Counted from the first letter of the stretch, positions 1-7,152 are shown. The stretch is DNA of 22,659 nucleotides from JAAFHN01 sp031421855 (GCA_031421855.1 JANOPN010000045.1:1-22659); one strand, 5' to 3'. Notes: generated by a model from the letters alone, not told the origin. Made by a program: numbers and translations.

Positions 1-53
1 CGAATAAAGGCCGGAATCACGGTTTGACCCCGGGAGGTGATGGTGCTTTGCAT
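1..53 (-). CDS. AbrB/SpoVT-family antitoxin, N-terminal part only
   Basis: Reading the minus strand from an ATG at 53-51 gives MQSTITSRGQTVIPAFIR before the window ends. This is the characteristic first beta-strand of the SpoVT/AbrB swapped-hairpin DNA-binding domain, which in many MazE/VapB-type antitoxins begins M-x-x-T-I-T-S-R-G-Q-V/T-x-I-P. A good Shine-Dalgarno GGAGAG lies five bases before the ATG, and an inverted repeat (70-98) lies just upstream, as expected for an autoregulated antitoxin promoter. Family members bind operator DNA and neutralise a toxin, usually of the PIN or MazF type, encoded immediately downstream; that gene would lie outside the window. Only about 17 codons are visible, so the family call rests on this motif alone. 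A stand-alone AbrB-like regulator is the alternative. Confidence 0.7.
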   Translation of the reverse strand, partial: MQSTITSRGQTVIPAFI

Positions 54-69
54 GGGGTCTCTCCAGATT

Positions 70-98
70 GAATTACGAATTGGTATTCAGTGTAATTC
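70..98. promoter_or_regulatory. Inverted-repeat operator candidate upstream of the AbrB-type gene
   Basis: GAATTAC (70-76) and GTAATTC (92-98) are perfect inverted repeats of 7 bp separated by 15 bp, inside a locally AT-rich stretch. A related half-site, GTATTC, lies between them. The repeat is 17 bp upstream of the antitoxin start codon at 53, where an autoregulatory operator of an AbrB/MazE-type gene would be expected. Binding is inferred, not shown. Confidence 0.4.
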
Positions 99-218
99 AA
101 ACTTCAAGTACAGGATCGCCACGCGGTTGTTCATGCAACACTGGAATGCATACGGGACAAACCAAATGGCCTCACCACATGGCCTCATCAACCGCCCTCG
201 CTCACCCTGGGTTCGCAG

Positions 219-290
219 CCCCAACATCTTCCCCCTAGCTGCCATGTTTTGGTCGGCCTCTTGGGTCAAAGTGATGAACCTGGATCGCTT
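219..290 (-). pseudogene. Decayed 3' fragment of a crotonase (enoyl-CoA hydratase) gene
   Basis: The plus-strand bases 219-268 match 500-549, the 3' end of the neighbouring intact crotonase gene, at 39 of 50 positions without gaps. The first 17 are identical. On the minus strand the fragment encodes ADQNMAARGKMLGL against VDKDMAAWGKMLGV at the C terminus of the intact protein (9 of 14 identical). In the fragment the stop codon is lost and the frame runs on. The rest of the gene is not recognisable: beyond about 290 the translation no longer resembles a crotonase. It looks like what is left of a tandem duplicate or of a second related crotonase. The upstream boundary is uncertain. Confidence 0.6.
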
Positions 291-329
291 CGATCTTGCG
301 CAATTGACTCCGATGGTCACTTATTTATT

Positions 330-366
330 GATAGCAACAAATCCAATGAATACCGTGACCACAGGC
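330..366 (+). repeat. Dispersed repeat, copy 1
   Basis: Contains ATAGCAACAA, then CCAATGAAT, then GACCA and GGCC, the shared blocks of the six-copy family in this window (other copies at 1331, 6999, 8799, 13119, 20721). It is intergenic, between the crotonase remnant and the terminator. It differs from the consensus by TACC for TCC after CCAATGAA. Confidence 0.75.
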
Positions 367-394
367 CGATAAAGCGTCAAATCCCAAGCACAAA

Positions 395-427
395 CCCCTG
401 AAACGCGGGTTTCAGGGGCCTTTTTTG
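395..427 (+). terminator. Rho-independent terminator, plus strand
   Basis: A perfect 9-bp stem CCCCTGAAA (395-403) / TTTCAGGGG (410-418) with a 6-base loop is followed by CC and six T residues (421-426). This is a strong intrinsic terminator for plus-strand transcription. No intact plus-strand gene lies to its left in the window, so it may end a transcript from outside or be left over from a lost gene. On the minus strand no T-run follows, so it would not serve the crotonase gene well. Confidence 0.8.
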
Positions 428-493
428 TTTGCGCCGCATGGAGGTCTGCGTTCAGTGGCTTGTCCCACCAACGCCTAGCAGCGAAGATCCCGC

Positions 494-1213
494 TCAAACC
501 CCCAACATCTTCCCCCAGGCGGCCATGTCTTTGTCAACCGCTTGTTGCATGACCACGGCTTGGGCTTCGCGCAGTCGGGCTTTTGTGGCGGCGAACGAGG
601 CAAGGTGAAGCTTTTTGATGCGAGCGATGGCCGCTGCCGTGGCGTTGGCCAGTTCTGCTGCGGCGGTGATTTCGTCGAAAAATCCTGCTGCGAGGGCTTG
701 GCTGGGGTTGAAGGGCTGGCTGAAAGCCGTGGCGGCGTGCAAGGCGTTCGGGCTCAGGCGTTGGCGGCAGGCTTCAATGGCAAAGTACGGCACGGTCATG
801 CCGATGGCGACTTCGTTGGCTTGGATGACCATGCCCGTGTCAACGGCAATGCGCACATCAGCGCTGGCAACGACAAACGCGCCCATGGCCATGGCGTGGC
901 CTGCGCAAACGGTGATGATGGGCTGGGGGTGGGCGAGCATGGTTTGGGCGAGCCGTGCGCCGCCTGCAAGCATGCGCAGCTTGGCAGCGTTGTCTTCGCC
1001 TTTGAAGACACCCAAGTCAAACCCGCCAGAAAACACGCTGGGTCGCCCGGTGATGACGACGATGGCTTTGGCGGCGCGGGCTTGGGCCAGTCCGTCGACC
1101 AAGGCGGCGGTCATGGCCTCGCTCATCACGTTGGCTTTGCCGTCGTCCATGGCAAGGGTGGCGACGCCGTCGGCCAGTGTGACGGTCAGGGGTGAGGTGG
1201 CGATAGATGTCAT
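494..1213 (-). CDS. Crotonase-family protein (enoyl-CoA hydratase/isomerase-like)
   Basis: About 239 residues of crotonase fold. The acyl-CoA/oxyanion-hole segment is ITGRPSVFSGGFDLGVF, and the second oxyanion region is GHAMAMGAFVVASADVRI. Of the two catalytic glutamates of classical enoyl-CoA hydratases, the one in the GGGCELA motif is replaced by a valine (GAFVVAS), while the second is retained (NEVAIGM). This matches a known proteobacterial subgroup annotated simply as enoyl-CoA hydratase, whose true reaction is not clear. Water addition across a 2-enoyl-CoA is therefore not assured; hydrolase or isomerase chemistry is possible. The start chosen is the ATG at 1213 (MTSIATSPLTV), where homologous sequence begins. 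An in-frame ATG at 1243 would add ten residues, and neither start has a convincing Shine-Dalgarno. The gene is monocistronic and divergent from the transporter at 1424. Confidence 0.88.
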   Translation of the reverse strand: MTSIATSPLTVTLADGVATLAMDDGKANVMSEAMTAALVDGLAQARAAKAIVVITGRPSVFSGGFDLGVFKGEDNAAKLRMLAGGARLAQTMLAHPQPIITVCAGHAMAMGAFVVASADVRIAVDTGMVIQANEVAIGMTVPYFAIEACRQRLSPNALHAATAFSQPFNPSQALAAGFFDEITAAAELANATAAAIARIKKLHLASFAATKARLREAQAVVMQQAVDKDMAAWGKMLGV

Positions 1214-1330
1214 GGTGAACTCAAGTTGAACTGCGTCCAGCATAAACGACCGAGTGATCCGCTCTAGGCGAACGGCGAAATATCGGGTAACGTTTCAGAC
1301 AGTTGGGGCCTGCAAAACACTCCTATTTGT

Positions 1331-1366
1331 ATAGCAAAAAACCCAATGAATCCCAAGACCAAGTGG
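1331..1366 (+). repeat. Dispersed repeat, copy 2
   Basis: Contains ATAGCA, ACCCAATGAATCCC, AGACCAAG and TGGC, the shared blocks of the family. It lies in the divergent intergenic region between the crotonase and the BASS transporter, immediately before a hairpin at 1369-1403. Confidence 0.75.
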
Positions 1367-1368
1367 CG

Positions 1369-1410
1369 AAAAAGCTCGAAATTGGTCGCTCAATCGGCTT
1401 TTTGACTTTT
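1369..1410 (+). promoter_or_regulatory. Terminator-like hairpin in the leader of the BASS transporter gene
   Basis: AAAAAGC (1369-1375) pairs with GCTTTTT (1397-1403), and inside it ATTG (1381-1384) pairs with CAAT (1391-1394). GA and six T follow (1406-1412). The structure ends about 12 bases before the start codon of the transporter and overlaps the region where its ribosome binding site (GAGGACC) lies. It could be an attenuator, or a terminator for transcription entering from the left. The A-T-rich outer stem is weak. Confidence 0.35.
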
Positions 1411-1423
1411 TTCGAGGACCTCC

Positions 1424-2281
1424 ATGCAACATGTGCTGATTTTGGTGCTGGCCACGATGGTGTTTTCGGTGGCGCTAGACCTCAAGCGTGAGGATTTCAT
1501 CTATGTGATCAAGCAGCCGGCGGGCGTGGTGGTGGGTTTGGTTACGCAGTTTGTCTTGTTGCCGCTGGCCACGCTGGCGGTGACGCTGGTGCTCGATTTG
1601 CCCGCCCCGGTTGAAGCGGCGATGATTTTGGTGGCGGTGTGCCCCGGCGGGGCCTTGAGCAATGTGATCACGGCCATGGGGCGCGGCAATTTGGCCCTGA
1701 GTGTGTCGATCTCGGCGGTGAGCAATGTGTTGGCCTTGGTGCTGACGCCGCTGAACTTTGCGTGGATGATCGCCGCCAATCCGGTCACGGCCAGTTGGGC
1801 GCGCGCGATCAGCGCTGACCCGAGTGACCTGTGGAAGAGCTTGGTGATGCTGCTGGCCGTTCCGACCCTTGCGGCCATGGCGCTCAAATCCAAGCGTCCC
1901 GATTGGGCGGCGCGCATTCGCAAACCGCTGGAGAACTTCGCCCTGCTTTGCTTAGGCCTCTTCATCGTCGCTGCCGTCGCCGCACAATTCAAAACATTTG
2001 TGAGTGTCTTGGCTGGCGTACTGCCCTTGGTGGTGGCTCACAACGCGCTGGGTTTGAGCCTGGGCTGGGGCGCGTCGCGCCTGGCCAAGCTACCGACGGC
2101 TGACACGCGGGCCGTGACGGTCGAGTCGGGCATGCAAAACTCAGGTTTGGCGCTGGGCATCATCGCCACGCAGTTCAACGCCGATTTGTCGATGACGGCG
2201 GTGGCCGGGCTCTGGGGCATTTGGCATATTGTGTCTGGCTACACACTTACCCGCATTTGGCGAGCCCAAGACGCCCGCTAA
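1424..2281 (+). CDS. BASS-family (bile acid:sodium symporter-like) transporter
   Basis: A 285-residue inner-membrane protein with about nine or ten hydrophobic segments and almost no soluble domain. Two family hallmarks are visible: CPGGALSN (residues 73-80), the crossover motif of the first half, and ESGMQNSGLALGII (about 234-247), the crossover motif of the second half that contributes to sodium and substrate binding. BASS proteins import organic anions with sodium; members carry pantoate, pyruvate, taurocholate or other acids, so the substrate cannot be named here. The arsenite exporter Acr3 belongs to the same superfamily, but its signature is not seen. GAGGACC stands seven bases or less before the ATG. 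Its stop codon overlaps that of the convergent pit gene by four bases (2278-2281). Confidence 0.88.
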   Translation: MQHVLILVLATMVFSVALDLKREDFIYVIKQPAGVVVGLVTQFVLLPLATLAVTLVLDLPAPVEAAMILVAVCPGGALSNVITAMGRGNLALSVSISAVSNVLALVLTPLNFAWMIAANPVTASWARAISADPSDLWKSLVMLLAVPTLAAMALKSKRPDWAARIRKPLENFALLCLGLFIVAAVAAQFKTFVSVLAGVLPLVVAHNALGLSLGWGASRLAKLPTADTRAVTVESGMQNSGLALGIIATQFNADLSMTAVAGLWGIWHIVSGYTLTRIWRAQDAR

Positions 2282-3396
2282 CCCGCAATCACCCAAGCAG
2301 CGGTATACGCAAAAGCGGCCGCCAACGGCAAAGTGCCCAACCACGACAGACCAATTTGTTTGAGCGCCGTGATGTCAAGGGCTCCGGTGCCGATGGCACT
2401 GCCCGCAATCGAGCTGACAGACACATGGGTGGTTGACACCAGCAGCGAAAATTTGCTCGCGCACAACACCAAGGCCGTGGTGGCCAAATTGGCCGCCAAG
2501 CCCTGCACCGCCCCAATTCGGGTGATGTTGTGACTCATGGTTTGAGCCACGCGGCGCGAGCCCCACAAACCCCCAACCGCCATCGACAAGCCCACCACAG
2601 CCAAGGCGACCAGCGGCTCAATCGTCGCACCGCTGAATTTTGCAATCAGCAAGAGTGCGGCCAGCTTGGGCGCGTCGTTTACCGCGCGGGCAAAGCAAAT
2701 GGTCATGGCCGAAGCGATGTGACTGCGATCAAGCCAGGGGCTGACCACCAACCGCTGGCTGTCAGGCACATCGGCGCAGTCAGCCGCTTGCGCGACCCGA
2801 AGCCCCAAGCCCTGGCTGATGACAGCACCACCCGCCGTGCCAACCATCACACCCGGCTCAACACAGATGCAGGCATCGGTTGCGCTGGCCGCGCCGATGG
2901 TCATGGGTGCAATCGAGCGAACCACTCGCTGGGCTGCTTGGTAAGCCAACCAGCCCAAAGCCAGCGCCACCACGGGGCTGAGCAAAAGCGGCAACACAAA
3001 ACCAGAGCCCAAAACGCCCCACTTGATGACCGCGCCACTGGCCAAACCCGCGCCAACCAGCGAACCAATGAGGGCGTGCGTAGTGGAAATCGGCAACCCC
3101 ACTCGGCTTGCAATCGTGACCGTCGCGGCTACGCCACAGCCAACGGCCAGGGCGAATCCAATCGAGTTGGCGAGTTGCGCGCCTACCAAACCGCGCCCCG
3201 AAAACTGCGCGACCAAGCCGCTGGACAGGTACCAAGCCGCCAAACTGCCCAGAACCGTGGCCAGCGTCGACATCTACAGCGACTGGCGGTAGCTCAACAG
3301 ACCACTGCCCCAAACCGTGGCAAAACCTTTGAAGTTGTCATTGGCCCCATTCGCCATCGCCACCGCGATGGCGACTAGCAAAAGCAGTGTTTCCAT
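2278..3396 (-). pseudogene. pit: PiT-family inorganic phosphate transporter, interrupted by an in-frame TAG
   Basis: The reading frame from ATG 3396 (or 3402) encodes METLLLLVAIAVAMANGAND followed by NFKG, the first PiT signature, and runs to YRQSL. It then meets TAG at 3276-3274. The same frame continues at once with ATG (3273) and MSTLATVLGSLAAWYLSS, then 331 residues of transporter including the second signature FARAVNDAPKLAALLL and the GLPISTTHALIG and LLVSTTHVSV motifs of the inverted repeat halves. The stop replaces a codon where homologues usually have a hydrophobic or Trp residue; a single TGG to TAG change would explain it. PiT proteins import phosphate (and arsenate) with protons or sodium and need the first signature, so the downstream 331 residues alone should not be a normal transporter. 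Reinitiation at TAG-ATG into a split protein is possible but unproven. The promoter-proximal side is occupied by a MITE. Confidence 0.8.
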
Positions 3397-3401
3397 ATTC
3401 A

Positions 3402-3505
3402 TAGGACTTTCGCAAAATTGATCCAGCAAGGCGCAGTGACGACGACAGTGCGAACAGCACGGCTAGGAGCTGCAACGCAGCTGGGGCGGTTTTGCGCAAG
3501 TCCTA
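3402..3505. mobile_element. 104-bp MITE-like element with 16-bp terminal inverted repeats
   Basis: The ends are TAGGACTTTCGCAAAA (3402-3417) and the complement of TAGGACTTGCGCAAAA (3490-3505), matching at 15 of 16 positions. The element is flanked by a direct repeat ATTCA (3397-3401 and 3506-3510), as left by transposition with a 5-bp target duplication. It carries no open reading frame of its own, so it would be mobilised by a transposase elsewhere. Removing it and one ATTCA joins the arsM stop codon to the pit start as TGA-AT-ATG. An insertion at a TA dinucleotide (IS630-like) is an alternative reading because the ends also carry TA. The transposase family is not assigned. Confidence 0.75.
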
Positions 3506-3507
3506 AT

Positions 3508-4566
3508 TCAGCAACAGGCCAGCGCCGCGCCAGTCAGCGGCACGGCGTCATACGGCAAACCACCACCGCAGCCCTCAAAAATGCCGTAGTGACGTTCAAA
3601 ATTGCCAATGAACTCAAAGTGCGGCGCAAAGCGCGTGCCGTGCAGCATGTGCCAGGTGTTGCCACACACGGCAAAGGCTTTGCCAGTTTGCATGTCGTGG
3701 TGTTTGTCGAGCACGAATCGGCTCGCCAGCTCAGGGATCGTGCCTTTGTAGACGACCGCTTGGCCGTAGTCTTCGCACTCGGTCTCCAAATTGTCGAGCT
3801 TGAAGAGTCGGTAAGTCGCTGAGAAAAACCGCAGCGGGCCTGCCCGGGGTTTGAGCGCGGGGTCGGTGATCTCCAGTGGGCGATCGTCAACCAAGCGCGG
3901 GTCAGCGAAACCGCTCTTCACCGCGATGCGCTTGAAGTCACCCCAATACAGCGCGCCGCCCAAACATTCGCCGTACAGCACCGGGTCGTTGCGAACCGCT
4001 GCTGGCACCCGGCGGTCGGCGTAGACATCTGAGAAATAGAACTCACCGCCCGGTTTGAGCAAGCGCTGAACGCCGGCTAGCACCGCGTCCTTGTCGGGCG
4101 ACAGGTTCACCACGCAGTTGGAGACGATGACGTCAAAACTGCCGGGCTCCAGGTCAAGCTCGTCCAAGCGCTCGATGTAGCCGTGCAAAAACTTGACGTT
4201 ATCGAAGCCAAACTGCTCGGCATGATAGGCGCGGTACTCGTTGGCGACCGCAAGCTGCTCGTCGGTCATGTCAACCCCAACGACCGAACCCGTTGGCCCC
4301 ACCAACTGAGCCAGCGCATAAACATCGCGCCCCGAGCCGCAGCCCAAGTCAAGCACGCGGCACCCGGCAAGCAAAGGCGGGCAAACCAAGCCGCAGCCGT
4401 AGTAGCGCGACAACACCTCGGGGTGAATGCGCCCCAGCAAAGGCTTGAGCCACTCGGGCATGGCGCTGACGTCGCAACAGGCGCTGGTTTTGAGATCAGC
4501 GCTGCTGCTGAGTTGTTTGCCGTAATAGTCGGCGACGGCTTCTAGGGTGGATTGATCTGTTTGCAT
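3508..4566 (-). CDS. arsM: Arsenite methyltransferase (ArsM)
   Basis: A 352-residue SAM-dependent methyltransferase. Motif I is VLDLGCGSGRD (71-81), followed by GSVVGVDMTDEQL, which is typical of ArsM. The conserved arsenic-binding cysteines can be matched: Cys58 or Cys62 in RYYGCGLVC, Cys151 in VSNCVVNL and Cys201 in GECLGGALYW. The last two are spaced 50 residues apart, as in the algal enzyme CmArsM. Cys30/Cys31 may correspond to the N-terminal cysteine. The C-terminal third fits the ArsM C-terminal domain, and the protein ends in a Cys-Cys pair. The enzyme methylates As(III) to mono-, di- and trimethylated species in the cytosol. The gene probably formed an operon with pit before the MITE inserted; its TGA now lies inside the target-site duplication. 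It is divergent from the amidohydrolase gene with a 76-bp gap. Confidence 0.88.
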   Translation of the reverse strand: MQTDQSTLEAVADYYGKQLSSSADLKTSACCDVSAMPEWLKPLLGRIHPEVLSRYYGCGLVCPPLLAGCRVLDLGCGSGRDVYALAQLVGPTGSVVGVDMTDEQLAVANEYRAYHAEQFGFDNVKFLHGYIERLDELDLEPGSFDVIVSNCVVNLSPDKDAVLAGVQRLLKPGGEFYFSDVYADRRVPAAVRNDPVLYGECLGGALYWGDFKRIAVKSGFADPRLVDDRPLEITDPALKPRAGPLRFFSATYRLFKLDNLETECEDYGQAVVYKGTIPELASRFVLDKHHDMQTGKAFAVCGNTWHMLHGTRFAPHFEFIGNFERHYGIFEGCGGGLPYDAVPLTGAALACC

Positions 4567-4642
4567 GGCGTGAGGTTGTGTACTGATTTGGAGTCGTTAT
4601 GCTTGTGGCGATTCTTACAGAAACAATTGCGGAGCAAGCCCC

Positions 4643-6427
4643 ATGAGCGATCTACTCATCAAATCGGCCAAAGTCATCGACGGCACCAACGCCGAGCCTC
4701 AAACGGCCGATGTGTTGATCCAAAACGGCCGCATCCAAGCCGTTGGCCACCTCAAAACGACCGCCCACCAAATCATCAATGCCGACGGTGCCTTGCTCAC
4801 GCCGGGCTTCATTGACATCCACACCCACTACGACGGGCAGGTGAGTTGGGACGACACCTTGAGCCCCAGCCTCTTGCACGGCACCACGTCGATCCTCATG
4901 GGCAACTGCGGGGTTGGGTTTGCGCCCGTTCGACCGGGCGAACAAGACCGTTTGATTCGACTCATGGAAGGTGTAGAAGAAATTCCGGGCGCGGCGCTGA
5001 GCGAGGGCATTCGTTTCAATTGGGAGTCGTTTGAGCAATACATGGATGTCGTGGCCGCAGCGCCGCGCAGCATCAACACCGCGGCGCTCGTGCCGCACGA
5101 CTGTTTGCGCTATTACGTCATGGGCGAGCGCGCGGCGCGGCTTGAGGCGGCCACAGCACAAGATGTCGACGAGATGAAAAAGCTTTTGCAAGCAGCCTTG
5201 CGCGCCGGGGCCATGGGGTTTTCAACTGGTCGCAGCGACAACCACCGCACGTCGCGAGGCGAAGACACACCGAGTTGCAACGCAAGCGCACTTGAGCTCA
5301 ATACCTTGGCAAGCGCCTTGCAAGGCATGCCGCACCGGGTGCTGCACGCAGTCAATGATTTTGATGCCCAAGGTGGCGACCCCGCACTTGCCAAAACCCG
5401 GTTTGACACCGAATATGCCCTGATGCGCGGCATGGCGCAGGCCGCCAAGCGGCCGCTGGCGCTGACTTGGCTTGAGCGGCTCAACGCGCCGCCGCAGTGG
5501 CAGTGGCTGCAAGCGGCGGCTGAGCAGTCCAAACGCGACGGCCTGGACATCAAGCTACAAACCGCCAGCCGCGCCATTGGCGTGCTCAGTGGTTTGGACA
5601 CGAGTTTTTGCGTGCTCACGCCCTACCGCAGCTACCAAGCGATTGCGCATTTGGCCCTTGCCGAGCGGGCCGCGAAGCTTCGCGATCCCGCGTTCAAAGC
5701 CGCACTGTTGGTTGAACAGCGCATGACACTGGCCGGTGGCTTCTCAGCCATTCCACCGATTGTTGACCACATCATGGCCACGTTGGACCAAGCGGCGATG
5801 CTGATGTTTGACCTCAGTGCCAACGCCAGCGGACACATGAACTACGAGCCAGACATGCAGACCAGCTTTGGGGCGCGGGCGCAGTCGCAAGGCATCACGG
5901 CGCTTGAGGCCCTGTACGACCATTTGGCCCAAGGCGACGGCGGCAACATGGTGTATTTTCCGATCTTCAATTACTTGCGTGGCAGCCTAGACACCGTTCA
6001 CGCCATGCTGACCCACCCACAAGCGCTGTATGCACTGGGCGACGCGGGCGCGCACGTGGGCACCGTTTGCGACGCGTCCAGCACCACAACCATGCTGGCT
6101 CACTGGGCACGCGACCGACCCGCCAGCGGCAAACCGGGCCTGACTTTGGCTCGAGCCGTTCACATGCTCACCCAAGCCAACGCCCACCATTTGGGCTGGC
6201 TTGATCGCGGCGTGATTGAAGCTGGCGCGCTGGCTGATCTCAACTTGATCGACCTGAGCCGGCTGGGCGCGACTCGCCCGCAAGTCGTGCGCGACCTGCC
6301 CGCCGGTGGCAAACGGGTCACGCAAGCCGCAACCGGCTACTTGGCGACATGGGTCAAGGGTGAGCTCGCCTGCGCGAACGGGCAAGTCACGCCGGCGCGG
6401 GCCGGTGGCTTCATTCGCGGCGCTTAA
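4643..6427 (+). CDS. N-acyl-D-amino-acid deacylase-like amidohydrolase
   Basis: A 594-residue member of the amidohydrolase superfamily, longer than classical D-aminoacylases (about 480) but normal for the larger subgroup. The N-terminal beta-sandwich is followed by the metal motif IDIHTHYDGQ (His60, His62). GNCGVGFAP follows, with Cys89 spaced from the histidines as Cys96 is in the Alcaligenes D-aminoacylase. GFSTGRSDNHRTSRGEDTPS and GDAGAHVGTVCDASS hold further active-site positions, and the C-terminal sandwich resumes at about 530 with LADLNLIDLSRLG. The likely reaction is hydrolysis of an N-acyl D-amino acid or related amide in the cytosol; no signal peptide is seen. GGAG is placed eight bases before ATG 4643. 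Its substrate is not determinable and its neighbours give no pathway. Confidence 0.85.
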   Translation: MSDLLIKSAKVIDGTNAEPQTADVLIQNGRIQAVGHLKTTAHQIINADGALLTPGFIDIHTHYDGQVSWDDTLSPSLLHGTTSILMGNCGVGFAPVRPGEQDRLIRLMEGVEEIPGAALSEGIRFNWESFEQYMDVVAAAPRSINTAALVPHDCLRYYVMGERAARLEAATAQDVDEMKKLLQAALRAGAMGFSTGRSDNHRTSRGEDTPSCNASALELNTLASALQGMPHRVLHAVNDFDAQGGDPALAKTRFDTEYALMRGMAQAAKRPLALTWLERLNAPPQWQWLQAAAEQSKRDGLDIKLQTASRAIGVLSGLDTSFCVLTPYRSYQAIAHLALAERAAKLRDPAFKAALLVEQRMTLAGGFSAIPPIVDHIMATLDQAAMLMFDLSANASGHMNYEPDMQTSFGARAQSQGITALEALYDHLAQGDGGNMVYFPIFNYLRGSLDTVHAMLTHPQALYALGDAGAHVGTVCDASSTTTMLAHWARDRPASGKPGLTLARAVHMLTQANAHHLGWLDRGVIEAGALADLNLIDLSRLGATRPQVVRDLPAGGKRVTQAATGYLATWVKGELACANGQVTPARAGGFIRGA

Positions 6428-6504
6428 ATACCAAAACAATCGCCAAGACAAACGCGACATGATTTTGGTGTAACGTCGCCCGATATTTTTGCAATCTCAA
6501 GTCA

Positions 6505-6526
6505 ACCCACTCCACCCACTCCACCC
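6505..6526 (+). repeat. Short 9-bp tandem repeat before the FKBP gene
   Basis: ACCCACTCC is present twice in tandem (6505-6513, 6514-6522), followed by a partial third ACCC. It lies within 30 bases of the start codon of the FKBP lipoprotein, so copy-number change would move the start relative to any upstream promoter. Only two full units are present. Confidence 0.6.
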
Positions 6527-6535
6527 GGAAAAATC

Positions 6536-6994
6536 ATGAAAACAATCCTCATCGCGTCGCTACTCGCCACTGGTTTGATGCTCAGCGCCTGCGGCGGCGG
6601 GGGTAGCACGCCCGCACCGGTGGTGGTTGCGACGCCACCCGTTGGCCCAGCGGCATTGACCCTGACTGACTCGCGAGTCGGCACGGGCGCGGTCGCTGCG
6701 GCGGGCAATACGTTGACGGTTCACTACACCGGCTGGCTGTACAACGGAGCGGCGGCGAACTTTCAAGGCACTCAATTTGACACGTCGGTTGGCAAAACCC
6801 CGTTCGTGTTTCGCATCGGCGTGGGGCAAGTCATTGCCGGTTGGGACCAAGGCGTTGTCGGCATGCGGGTCGGCGGCAAACGCAGCTTGTTGATCCCAAG
6901 TTCATTGGGCTATGGAGCGGCCGGTGCAGGCGGTGGCTTGATTCCGCCCAACACCGGGCTGGTGTTCGATGTCGAATTGCTCGCCGTGCAGTGA
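6536..6994 (+). CDS. FKBP-type peptidyl-prolyl isomerase, lipoprotein
   Basis: A 152-residue protein. Residues 1-19 form a lipoprotein signal peptide with lipobox LSAC and Cys19 as the acylation site, followed by a Gly/Pro/Val linker to about residue 40. The rest is one FKBP domain: VHYTGWLYNG, FDTSVGKTPFVF, GQVIAGWDQGVVGM and GGKRSLLIPSSLGYG carry the aromatic and hydrophobic residues that line the FK506/proline pocket. It should catalyse cis-trans isomerisation of Xaa-Pro bonds in the periplasm, anchored to a membrane. The residue after Cys is Gly, which favours outer-membrane sorting. It appears to be a single-gene unit, ending before a hairpin at 7035-7053. Confidence 0.9.
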   Translation: MKTILIASLLATGLMLSACGGGGSTPAPVVVATPPVGPAALTLTDSRVGTGAVAAAGNTLTVHYTGWLYNGAAANFQGTQFDTSVGKTPFVFRIGVGQVIAGWDQGVVGMRVGGKRSLLIPSSLGYGAAGAGGGLIPPNTGLVFDVELLAVQ

Positions 6995-6998
6995 TCAC

Positions 6999-7041
6999 AA
7001 AATGATAGCAACAAACCCAATGAATCCGAAGACCAATGGCC
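6999..7041 (+). repeat. Dispersed repeat, copy 3 (best intergenic copy)
   Basis: Contains AAAATGATAGCAACAAACCC, then AATGAATCCGAAGACCAATG and GCC, all the shared blocks of the family. It is intergenic, four bases or so after the FKBP stop codon. Its right end forms the left arm of the hairpin at 7035-7053. Confidence 0.8.
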
Positions 7042-7058
7042 AAAAATGCCATTATTTT
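7035..7058 (+). terminator. Possible intrinsic terminator of the FKBP gene
   Basis: AATGGC (7035-7040) pairs perfectly with GCCATT (7048-7053) across a 7-base loop, followed by ATTTT. The stem is only 6 bp and the T-run short, so termination would be weak. The left arm is the end of dispersed repeat copy 3. Confidence 0.4.
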
Positions 7059-7152
7059 CCTAAAATCGGCGGGTTTTGAGTCCAAAAGACCCTTGTCGCG
7101 CTGGGGGCATGCCCGGGTTGCTGCGCACGCCGGGCGGTGTTAGAACCGAGGG

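Noticed and set aside
87..320. Minus-strand open frame of 77 codons as a real gene
   Set aside because: It joins a crotonase remnant to unrelated downstream sequence and overlaps the antitoxin operator; better read as a pseudogene fragment.
542..1195. Plus-strand open frames opposite the crotonase gene
   Set aside because: Gly/His/Val-rich shadow of the minus-strand gene; no start signal or homology.
2530..3378. Long plus-strand open frame (282 codons) across the pit gene
   Set aside because: It is antisense to a clear PiT coding frame, is rich in Arg/Gln/Ala/His as expected for a shadow frame, and has no recognisable domain.
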